Assembly (NCBI RefSeq): GCF_029525575.1
Contig: NZ_JAPDIA010000008.1
Span: 1,984,001 to 2,048,000, forward strand
Reading direction: 5' to 3'
Origin: Cohnella rhizosphaerae
GTDB taxonomy: Bacteria > Bacillota > Bacilli > Paenibacillales > Paenibacillaceae
DNA length: 64,000 nucleotides
Shown here: positions 46,881-56,100 of the stretch, in pieces
How positions within the stretch are numbered: the stretch's first letter is position 1
Layout of the letters: every line of letters begins with the position of its first letter
Notes under the pieces: model-generated
Database searches by the model: none
The model's input: only the letters and a program-made list of their open reading frames with translations
What the model was told of the DNA's origin: nothing
Translations under genes and position numbers: made by a program

Positions 46881-47771
46881 TCAACCTTTAACCGAACCTA
46901 ACAGCATCCCTTGGATAAAATACTTCTGCAAAAATGGATAGACCGCCAGCATCGGCAGGATCGCGACGACAACCGTGGCCATCTTCACGGTTTCCGCCGG
47001 CAGTCGGGCGAGCGCTTGCGGATTCTGCGTCTGCAGCTCCTGGCTCACGTTCGGCATTTGTATCATGTTGCGGAGCACCACCTGAATGGGATACAGGCTC
47101 CGGTCGTTCAAGTACATGATCCCGTTGAAATATGCGTTCCAATGCCCGACCCCGTAGAACAGTCCCAGCGTGGCCATGATCGGCAGCGATAGCGGCAGGA
47201 CGATGCGCGTGAGCGTAGCGATATCGCCGCAGCCGTCGATCTTCGCCGCTTCTTCGACTTCGGAGGGCAAATTCTCGAAGTACGTCTTCATGATCAGCAG
47301 GTTGAACGTGGACACGAGACCGGGGAGGATCAACGCCCATAGGGTATTCATGATACCGACCGCGTTCACGACCAGATAGAGCGGAATCATGCCTCCCGAG
47401 AACAGCATCGTGAATACGATCGCCACAATCGCGGGACTTCGGCCAGGCAAATATTTTTTCGATAACGGGTAAGCGAGACCGGTCGTCACCAGCAAATTCA
47501 GGAACGTCCCGACCAATGTGATCGACACGGTCACCCGCAGCGCTCTGGGCACGACCGGACTTTCGAAGATCATTCGGTAAGCGTCCCACGTCAGGCTGCG
47601 CGGCAGCAGAACGAAACCGCCGTGCCGCATCACTTCACTGTAGGGAGTAACCGACATAACGAACACATAATACAGCGGAAACAGCGTCGCTAGGCAGAAT
47701 ACGCCAAGGGCGACGTAGATCGCGGCGTCCGCTCCGCGCTCCAGCTTCGATCTTTTCCATAAGGCAGCCAT
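46881..47771 (-). CDS. Carbohydrate ABC transporter permease, LplC type
   Basis: 296 residues, intact. MalG-like protein with six membrane segments, coupling loop VEEAAKIDGCGDIATL and C-terminal IQGMLLGSVKG. It starts 10 bases after the upstream permease stop, with GAGGTG just before the ATG. Pairs with that permease as the third importer's channel. Confidence 0.93.
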   Translation of the reverse strand: MAALWKRSKLERGADAAIYVALGVFCLATLFPLYYVFVMSVTPYSEVMRHGGFVLLPRSLTWDAYRMIFESPVVPRALRVTVSITLVGTFLNLLVTTGLAYPLSKKYLPGRSPAIVAIVFTMLFSGGMIPLYLVVNAVGIMNTLWALILPGLVSTFNLLIMKTYFENLPSEVEEAAKIDGCGDIATLTRIVLPLSLPIMATLGLFYGVGHWNAYFNGIMYLNDRSLYPIQVVLRNMIQMPNVSQELQTQNPQALARLPAETVKMATVVVAILPMLAVYPFLQKYFIQGMLLGSVKG

Positions 47772-47781
47772 AGCATCACCT

Positions 47782-48726
47782 CTACCAAATTCCGGAGCCG
47801 TTCATCTTTTTCGCAAACCGGTTCGCCGCCCATACGAGGACGAAACCGATGACCGACTTGAACAGTCCGGTCGTGACCCCCTTGCTGAAATCAAGTTGTT
47901 CGATCCCGGCGCGAAACACCCAGGTATCGATAATATCGCCGACCGCGTAGACGCGCGCATTGAGAAAGATGTACACCTGTTCGAAGCCCGCGTCCAAAAT
48001 GTGACCGATGCGAAGAATCAGGAGCAGGACGAATACTTCGCGGATGCCCGGCAAGGTGACGTGCCACAGTTGCCGCCACCGGCTCGCACCGTCGACGACA
48101 GCCGCTTCGTACTGCTCCGGGTTGATCGTAGACAGCGCCGCCAGATAGATGATCGCCCCGAACCCGGTGCTTTTCCACATGTCCGTCAGAATGAGCATCG
48201 GGCGGAAGTATGCTTCCGTCGTGAAGAAGGCAATCGGAGAATGGCCCTGATCCGTTAGCCATACGTTGACGTTCCCGGCGTTCGGAGCCAGGAAAGCGAA
48301 GGTCAGGCCGTATACGATCACCCACGACAGAAAATAAGGCCCGTACGTGATCGTCTGCACGACCCTTTTATACCAGCGAACGCGAATCTCGTTCAACGCC
48401 AGCGCCAGAATAATGTCGGCCGGCATGCCGAATACGATGCGGTACACGCTCAGAATGAGCGTATTTTTCATCAGTCGCGGAAAATCGGGGCTCGTTAGGA
48501 ACGCCTCGAAATGCTGCACGCCGACCCATGGACTGCCCCAAATCCCTTTCATCAGATTGTAGTCTTGAAAGGCGATCAACAATCCGCCCAACGGCAAGTA
48601 GTGAAACACAAGGTAATAACAGACACCCGGAACCATCAGGAGGTACAGCCAGCGATATCTCCAGGTTCGGCGGCTCCAATCGCGCAGTCGGCTGCGTTGG
48701 CGAGTCGGCATGAGCGTCGTCTGCAT
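47782..48726 (-). CDS. Carbohydrate ABC transporter permease, LplB type
   Basis: 314 residues, intact. First membrane segment near YRWLYLLMVPGVCYYLVF, coupling loop YEAAVVDGASRWRQL, C-terminal FAKKMNGSGIW. The ATG follows GGAAGGGAG. First gene of an eight-gene minus operon, and unlike the usual order its binding protein is encoded separately at 51345. The regulatory module copy C lies upstream. Confidence 0.93.
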   Translation of the reverse strand: MQTTLMPTRQRSRLRDWSRRTWRYRWLYLLMVPGVCYYLVFHYLPLGGLLIAFQDYNLMKGIWGSPWVGVQHFEAFLTSPDFPRLMKNTLILSVYRIVFGMPADIILALALNEIRVRWYKRVVQTITYGPYFLSWVIVYGLTFAFLAPNAGNVNVWLTDQGHSPIAFFTTEAYFRPMLILTDMWKSTGFGAIIYLAALSTINPEQYEAAVVDGASRWRQLWHVTLPGIREVFVLLLILRIGHILDAGFEQVYIFLNARVYAVGDIIDTWVFRAGIEQLDFSKGVTTGLFKSVIGFVLVWAANRFAKKMNGSGIW

Positions 48727-48814
48727 GAATGACTCCCTTCCTTAAGTAATTTCAAATCGTAGAGTTGGACCAAACGGATGTTCCGCAGCTGCGGCGAGAG
48801 CGATCGCATGGCCA

Positions 48815-48955
48815 ATTGTAGTTAACGCGCCGTTCGTTCGTAAACAGCCCGTTTTTGAACGCTAGCTCTTTTTTTGGGAAGGGACGGGCAGGCTTCGCTT
48901 GTCCATCGGATGCAAAATCCGTCTATCGGTCGAAAATGAGCTATTCCCTTTTCAA
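48815..48955 (-). promoter_or_regulatory. Regulatory module copy C (permease/oxidoreductase operon)
   Basis: Minus strand: -35 TTTACG (48839-48844), 18 bases, -10 TACAAT (48815-48820). Fifteen bases upstream of the -35 is CCAAAAAAAGAGCTAGCG, and about 55 bases further a block ATAGCTCATTTTCGACCGAT. Both blocks recur upstream of the binding protein and of the lyase. It lies between the permease operon and the divergent AraC-family gene. C is the most diverged of the three copies. Confidence 0.6.
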
Positions 48956-49030
48956 AGGCTTCCTCTATACTAGATGGATGGCAAGCCTGTCGGAGGAGCT
49001 GAATTCATCACGCGTTCGGAGGCGGAGCGT

Positions 49031-51254
49031 ATGCAAACCAAGAACTGGTTCAACCGTCTGTTGATTTCGTATTTGCCCGCATTTCTGATCATTTCAGCCA
49101 GCTTGCTCACGACGATGTTCCTCGTCATCGGCGAAATTTCGAAAAAAGCGACGTTGCATTCCAACGATGTATTGACGCTGAACCTGATGCAGCAATTGGA
49201 CGCCTCCCTGAACGAGATCGAAACCGCGATGATGCAGGAAATCACGAAAAATCAGGCACTGGCCGACTTTTACTCCCGCACGGCCGACGATGACTATATC
49301 GGATATCGGGCAGCCGTGGCCCTTAAAAGCGTGCTGTTCGACAATCCGCTCGTCGATTCCGCTTACCTCTACCGATCTGCGGACGATACGGTGGTGACGC
49401 CGTATCGAATCGCGTCGCTGCAGCAATTCGGCGACGGCGACTTTATCCGCAAGTCGATGGGCAGCCTGGACAGGTTCGAATGGGAAGGTCCGCGCAGTTA
49501 CCGCGACTGTCTGGAATTTTGCGCGGAGCAGGAGGTCGTCACGTTAGTCCGCGCCCCCAACTTTATCGCGCCCGGCCTGATCGTCGTCAACGTTCGGACG
49601 TCCGCCTTGCGCAGTTTGATTGAACAATCGGTAGCGCTGGACGTCAATCAGGTGCGGCTGACGAACGCGGACGGACAGCCGTTGCTCGCAAGCTCTGCCG
49701 CAGCCGCCGAAAGTACGGCTTCAGGCTCCGGCAGCAAGTTGACCTCGGACTACACCGGCTGGACTTTGCGAACCTTCCTTATTTCTGACAAATTGTTCAG
49801 CTTCGTTTCGAACTTGTTCTACGTCTGGGTTTCCATCGCCGTGGCCATCGTCTTCTTGGGCGTCGTTTGGGTCATCGTCGCTTCACGGCGGCACTACAAA
49901 CCGGTGAAGACGATTCTGAAGGAAATCGATCAGACGCTCTCGTCCAAGCTGGACGCGGCCACGATCGGGAAAGACGAGTTCCGTTACATCAGCTCGGCCC
50001 TTCAGAAGCTCTCCGTGACCTCCCATCAGCTGCAGGACGAGAACAATCAGCATGTCCTGCACCGCAGGCCGTATTTATTTCAGGAATTGTTGAACGGCAA
50101 CTTCTCTTACCGGCATAACGACCCGCTGGCGGAATTGAAGCGTTCGGGCCTTCACGAAGCCCATGGGATGTTTCGGGTCGCCGTCATCGAAATCGACGAT
50201 TATCCGTCGTTCGAAGCCGATTTCCCCGCGAAAGACCGGGAGCAATTTCGCTTCATGCTGAAGACGATCGTGGAGGAAGTCGCCGCATCGGCGCAGCTGC
50301 CGGTGTGGTCGGAGTGGATCGCCCCGAACCTGTTGGGGGCGATTCACGCTTGCCCGGTCGACCAGCCCGATACCGGAACGCTCCAGGTGAGCGAGCGCGT
50401 GCGTCAAAGTGTCGAATTGAACCTCGAATATACGGTGACGATCGGTTGCGGCACCTGCGTGAGCGCGGCGGAAGAAATTGCGGCATCGTTCGAGTCGGCT
50501 TTGCGATCGCTGGCCTACAAGACTTCGCTGGGCGGCAATCGCGTCATGGACGCGGACGATCTGGCCAACCAGCCGAAGGGCGAGTTGTTCCGGCAACTGA
50601 ATCATATCCACGCGATCGCCCAGCAGTTTCGTTTAGGACATGCGGAGTGGATCAGCCTGTATCGCGAGTTCTACGGCAAGCTGCAAGGGCAGCTTTTCTC
50701 GAAGGAAGACCTGATTAATCTCTTTCAGTATTTGATCTATCATTTGCAGAAAGAGATGGCCGAGCTGCCAAAGCCGTTTCAAGACATCTGGTCCCAAGAC
50801 ACGGCCCCAAGGCTGGAGGAAGCGCTGGAACGGGTCAATACGCTAAAAGGCATTGGCCTGTCCTTCGAGAGCATCTTAGAGGAAGCCGCCGCGAGCATGG
50901 ATGGCCTGCGCCAAAACGACACCCGCTTCCATGTGATTCAAAAGGTCAAACGATACATTGAGGAAAGTTACGCGGACCCGGATCTTTCTCTGTCGCGCAT
51001 CGGCGAATTGTTCGAATTGAGCCCGAGCCACTTGAGCAGGATGTTCAAGGAAGAGCTGGGGATGAATTTTATCGATTACGTCACGCAAGTTCGCATTGCG
51101 CATGCCGTTCGCCTGCTCGAGCATACGACCGACCTCATCCAGGATATCGCCGTCCAGGTCGGCTATGCCAATTCCCTCACCTTCATACGCGTCTTCAAAA
51201 AAAATAACCGGCATCACGCCGGGCAGCCACAGATTAAAAACGAACGCCAATTAG
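49031..51254 (+). CDS. Membrane Cache-AraC transcriptional regulator (one apparent frameshift)
   Basis: The restored protein has 740 residues. Helix 1 (about 10-34), an extracytoplasmic sensor (35-265), helix 2 (YVWVSIAVAIVFLGVVWVIV), a cytoplasmic linker and a C-terminal AraC domain with LSRIGELFELSPSHLSRMF and LIQDIAVQVGYANSLTF. An eight-A run (51197-51204) breaks the very end; one base fewer gives KKITGITPGSHRLKT and a TAG at 51252-51254. The ATG follows GGAGGCGGAG closely. It is divergent from the importer operon and probably activates the three repeated modules. Confidence 0.88.
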
Positions 51255-51282
51255 ACGGCTGGAATCGCGATGCGGCAATACG

Positions 51283-51323
51283 AAAAAGAGCAGGTTATCT
51301 TGACGATCGCCTGCTCTTTTTCC
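51283..51323. terminator. Bidirectional intrinsic terminator
   Basis: AAAAAGAGCAGG (51283-51294) pairs with CCTGCTCTTTTT (51310-51321). A-run before and T-run after make it work on both strands, ending the regulator (plus) and the binding protein (minus). Confidence 0.9.
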
Positions 51324-51344
51324 TGTAACGGCCCTTCTTTTCGG

Positions 51345-52946
51345 TTACTTGATGCCGCCGGCCGCCCGGATTTGATCTTCATAGGCGTCGAACAACATCT
51401 TGCCCTTATACTTGGTCATGATTTCCTCGCGGTATTCCGGCCATTTCGCTCCCGATTTCTCTTCCAGAACCATCTTCACCTGCAGCTCATTCTGCCGTCC
51501 GCGGAAAGCGCCGAGATCGATTCCTTCAGGAACGGCGATGAACGTGCCGATATTGTTCCGTACGGGAATGCTTGTCACAAATTTATAAATCTCCCGGTCG
51601 CGGTCGGTTTCGCCCGGATCGATGACTTCCAAGCCGAGCGCTTCCGGCGTAGCCGGCGTGAAGAACTGCCAGATATCGAGGAAGTTCCCCTTCTTGCCGA
51701 TATCCTCCTGATACGCTTGCGGGTTCAGCGTAATCGTATTGCCGCTGCGGGTATACTGCTTCCCTTCAATGCCGTAGTGCGTCATCAGAAAGCCTTCCTC
51801 GCTGGCCAGCCAATCGAGAATTTGCACGGCGCGTTTGATCTTCTCAGGATCCTTGTCCGCCGTTTTTTTCGAGAACAGGACCGGCGGTCCGGGTAACGGC
51901 GCCGTACGCAGGGCCGTCTGGCCGAGCGGATTGAACGGTTCCCAATCGGCTTTCGGATTAAGCGCCTTGCTGTCGTTCTGCAAGCTTGCCGGGTTGGAGT
52001 CGTAAGCGAAGGCTTTGTCGTTCGACAGCACGATGCCGACTTTGCCCTGAACCGCATTGTCGTAGCTGTTCGTTCCTTTGTTCAGGAACCAGTCGGGGTC
52101 GACAAGCCCTTCGTTCATCACCTTCAGAATGTCGTCCACCACTTGCTTGATGCGGGGATCTGTTTGCATATCGACGAATTTGTTGTCTTCGATAAAGGAC
52201 GCAAAGGTCAATCCATTTTTGATAAATTCCGGCCATTCGAGCCCGATGGAGCTACCCATGCCCGAAGTCGAGAAACCGTACGTATTTTTCCTGCCGTCCC
52301 CGTCCGGATCGTTATTCGTAAAAGCTTGCAGCACCTTGTAATACTCTTCATAGGACGTCGGCACCGCGAGCCCGAGCTTATCCAGCCAATCCTTGCGAAT
52401 GTAATAGGAACGGTATACGTTCCGGTTGAACGGCATCGGCAGGCGCAGGAACTGATTTTGAATCTGGAACTGCTTCACTTCCTTATCCGTCAGCCAATAT
52501 TTGAAATAATTCGGCATGGCGTCCGCCGATACGAATGGCGTCATGTCCGCCAATACGCCGTTGAGCGCCAGTTTGTTGCCGCCGTCGACGTTGCCCTCCC
52601 GCCAGATATCGGGCGTGTCATTGGCCGCGATCAGGGTGTTGAGCTTGTTGACGTAATCGGTTCCGAGCGGCATGTAGACGATTTTCAGTTCGACATTGAA
52701 CTTCTCCTCGATCGCCTGACGGACGAAGTCCTCGGACGGATCCTGCGGCAGATTGGCGTCGGCTGCCGTGGAATTGATCATCATCGACAGCTTTATTTTT
52801 TCCGGTATTTCTGTCTGGTTGGCGGATGACTGCGATGACGACGGCGACGGCGCGTTTGACGATTCTCCTTGTTTATCCGACGAGCAGGCCGATAAGAAAA
52901 GCATCAGCGCAAGCATGGTCGCGAGTGCATATTGGAATGATTTCAA
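51345..52946 (-). CDS. ABC transporter sugar-binding lipoprotein
   Basis: 533 residues, intact, from a TTG 9 bases after AGGGAGGG. Lipobox MLFLSACSS near residue 20, a Ser-rich linker (25-47), then the solute-binding fold with TLIAANDTPDIWREG, SYYIRKDWLDKLGL and the calcium-loop-like NNDPDGDGRKNTYGF. It belongs with the permeases at 46881-48726 on the other side of the regulator gene. Own promoter, module copy A, directly upstream. Confidence 0.92.
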   Translation of the reverse strand: MKSFQYALATMLALMLFLSACSSDKQGESSNAPSPSSSQSSANQTEIPEKIKLSMMINSTAADANLPQDPSEDFVRQAIEEKFNVELKIVYMPLGTDYVNKLNTLIAANDTPDIWREGNVDGGNKLALNGVLADMTPFVSADAMPNYFKYWLTDKEVKQFQIQNQFLRLPMPFNRNVYRSYYIRKDWLDKLGLAVPTSYEEYYKVLQAFTNNDPDGDGRKNTYGFSTSGMGSSIGLEWPEFIKNGLTFASFIEDNKFVDMQTDPRIKQVVDDILKVMNEGLVDPDWFLNKGTNSYDNAVQGKVGIVLSNDKAFAYDSNPASLQNDSKALNPKADWEPFNPLGQTALRTAPLPGPPVLFSKKTADKDPEKIKRAVQILDWLASEEGFLMTHYGIEGKQYTRSGNTITLNPQAYQEDIGKKGNFLDIWQFFTPATPEALGLEVIDPGETDRDREIYKFVTSIPVRNNIGTFIAVPEGIDLGAFRGRQNELQVKMVLEEKSGAKWPEYREEIMTKYKGKMLFDAYEDQIRAAGGIK

Positions 52947-52981
52947 ACGAACGAGCCCTCCCTTTTAGCGTTGTGCTTGTT

Positions 52982-53123
52982 CGGGTGCGCACCCTGTTTC
53001 TATTATTCTGGATAGCCAATCAAATGAAAATAGTTTGTTTTATCCCGATAGCCCTTTTTTGGCCGATCGTTAAAACTTGCGCGGCCGGACGTTTCCGATC
53101 AAAAAATGATTATCGCTTAAAAA
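52982..53123 (-). promoter_or_regulatory. Regulatory module copy A (binding-protein gene)
   Basis: Minus strand: -35 TTTTCA (53025-53030), 17 bases, -10 AATAAT (53002-53007), with GGGTGCGCACCC just downstream. Upstream blocks are CCAAAAAAGGGCTATCG and GCGATAATCATTTTTTGATC. The whole stretch aligns base for base, with few gaps, to 58404-58545. Its distal end overlaps the last codons of the lyase gene. Confidence 0.75.
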
Positions 53124-56100
53124 TGGTCGATCCGAATGATCAACGTGCGCGCTTCCTCTTGGTAGCCCGCCGCATCGGAGGAACGGTACGCGATCAGATG
53201 GGTGCCGTTGCCGTCCACGACGACCGGGGCGGTGTACGGCAACCAGGTTGCGCCGCCGTCCATGCTGTATTCGGTCGATACCGCCGCGTTGGCTTTATCG
53301 TCTACGGTGAACGATAAGGCCACCGCTTCCGTATACCATACGCCGTCCCTATCCCCCGTCACCGCCGCCGTCGTGCGCACCGCGTAATCGAGATGGGTCA
53401 GCGGAATGCGGAATGCGGCATCCTCCGCGATATCGTACACGAACCCGGCGCCAAAGTTACTGGGGTCGACATAGGAACGGATAAGCGTTTTCTCGCCGAT
53501 ATCGAGCTTATAGAGATTGGAGCCAAGGTCGGTGACGCCGAGAATCCGGTACGTCGCGTTGCGTACGCCGTCGTTCTCCACCACGATCGTCTTGCCGATC
53601 AGGTCGGACGGATTCACGCCGCCCAAATTCGCCGACACGGTAATGTCGTTGCTGCCAGACAGCGTCTGCGTGAAATCCTCGATCGTCCCCGTCACCGCTC
53701 CGGTAACCGGAGCGACCGTATCGGCGATCGGAGCAAGCATCGCGCCGTCATGCAGATAGCTCGTCGTCATCTTGCCGTCGATTTCCGAATAGACCCCGAA
53801 AAACCCGGTGAATTTAAGCTTGTCGTCCACCGTATAGGCAATCGTCGGATCCAGCGCGTTGATGACGTAATCGACGCGCCCGGTCGTCAGGGTGATCTTG
53901 ACCGCTTCGACGGAATGGTCGGTGACGAGTACGCCCGCTTGCTTGACCGGCACCGTCTCGATCTCGTCTACGTAACGGTCTTCCTTGTAAGGCTCGATGA
54001 CCGAAGTGAACAAGCTGACGAGGTTCGATCCGCCGCGGTGGGCGATCAGATAAGGCAGCGTCGCCGGATTGCCGGGTTTGTTCTGCGGAGGCACGCCTTT
54101 GGCCAACGCCACGTCGTCGACGTCGCCGAGCATCGTCAGACGAAGATGCACGTCCGTGCCCGCTCCGGCGCCTTGTCCGAATACATTCCACGTATCCTTG
54201 ACGTTCCAGTCCACGCTGAACGGACCGGATGGGGACGTGTCCCGCGATACGTTTTTCAAATAGTGGAATCCGCTTCCCTGATAGTTCGAACCGGCCATGT
54301 CGTCGACGCGCACCCCGTAATCCACGGTAGGGCCGGCATAGGTGCCTGTCGGCTGCTCGACGAGGTTAAGCCCGTCCGTAGCGACGGCGGCATCCGCGCT
54401 ATGAAAGCTGAAATAATGGTCGTGGCCGCCTTTCACCCGGAAAAAGTCGACCGCGTACGAATTGTGTTCGTCGACGCGAATCATCGCGGTCGTCCGTTTG
54501 TACAAATCGGTTTGCGGATATACCTTCGGCGCCTCCACGTCGATCAGCTTCACTTGCTCGCTGTCGTCGAAATGCTTCGGCTCGGCATCCCATTGAACCG
54601 CCTGCTTGCGTCCGTCGACGACGACCGTGTTATGGCTGACCGTATTGATGACCCATTGGGCGCGGTGCATGTCCAACGGATCGGCGAATTCCGGATAGCC
54701 CAGGTCCGGCGACAAATCGAGGCCGAACGCATGCATGCCCAGATTCAACGTATCGTAATGGCCGTGGCCGTAATTGCGGCCGTAATACGTCCAGAAATCG
54801 CGCAGCGTATTTTCCCTGTCTCCGAGATTGTCGCGGGCGTTGCGGGAGGCCTCGTTCATCAATTGCAGCGAGCGCAGACCCATTTTGTAATTGCTTGACG
54901 AGGCGTTTTTGCCGAGATTGGCAAAAGAAATCGTGTGCGTTCCCGCCGTCAGCGTCATCCGGTCCAGCGTTACGAACTGGTTGTTGTTCGTCCCGTAAAA
55001 ATCGTAATCTTCCACCGGCGTTCCGTCGATCGAAATTCTGTAAATGCCGTAGCTGCCCGCCAGGAACGGCAGCAGGTTCACGTCGTATTCGTCCGTCTTC
55101 GCGACGTCGAACGTAAACGAGATGCTTTTGCCCGACGTATTCGCATCCAGCTGCAGCGTGCCCGACGCCGGGAACAGCGAATAGGCTTCGGTGGAGGCTG
55201 AAACGTTCATGTCCGGGAAGGAATAGGACGGAACGCTGTCCAAAAGAATGTGCTTGCCGTCGCGCAAGGAAGCGAAGCCGTAACCGCTCAGATTGTCGCT
55301 CGGCAGATCCAGGGTGCCGTAGTTGCGAATCGCCTCCGCGATATCTTCGCCGACCTGCTGCGGATTGGCCGTGAAGATGTCGCCGTGCAAGTTGTCCGTC
55401 GAGTTCCCGCTCAGATAATAGGCGAGCTGGGCGTAGATCGGATCGCCGAATGCGGTATACGCCTTGAGCATATCGTTCAGCCGAAGCGGCGCCGTATACG
55501 GATTGCCGGTATAAGCGGTGTCGCCGATATTGGCCACGTAATTCTCGCTCATCAGGAGCGGATAGTAGGCGTCGAACATCGTTTTGAATTTCGGATTGTC
55601 GTACAGATCCGCTTGCGAATAAAGGTCGTAGCCTTCCAATACGTCCGCGGTAAGCCGATGATTTTGCAGCCATCCCGTATTGTATCCCGGTGCCGCTTCG
55701 TCTCCGCTGCCGTCCCGATCCACGTTGGCAACTTCGGAATTGAGAATATTGCCCCCGGTGATCCGATACGGGTTCGTCAGCAGGCCGCCCGTCTGGAAGA
55801 TGAAATCGATCCAGTCCTTCGTCTCCGGAAGCGTGTCGTATACGACCGCGGCCATGGCCAGCGCGCTTTGATGCATGCCGTCGTTGCCGTAGATTTGGGC
55901 CGATTGCACGGCCGGATACACCTGCCGGATGATGCCGTCTTCAATATTGCGGCGAATGTCGCCGCCCGTGCTTTTCGGATTGGTCAAGCCGTAAGTCTCC
56001 GACTTGTCCGCCAGATAATCGACGAGATCCGGATCGTCCATCATCGGATAGAAGGCGTCATAGGCGCTAATCAAATCTTTGATGAAATACGTTTCCCAGA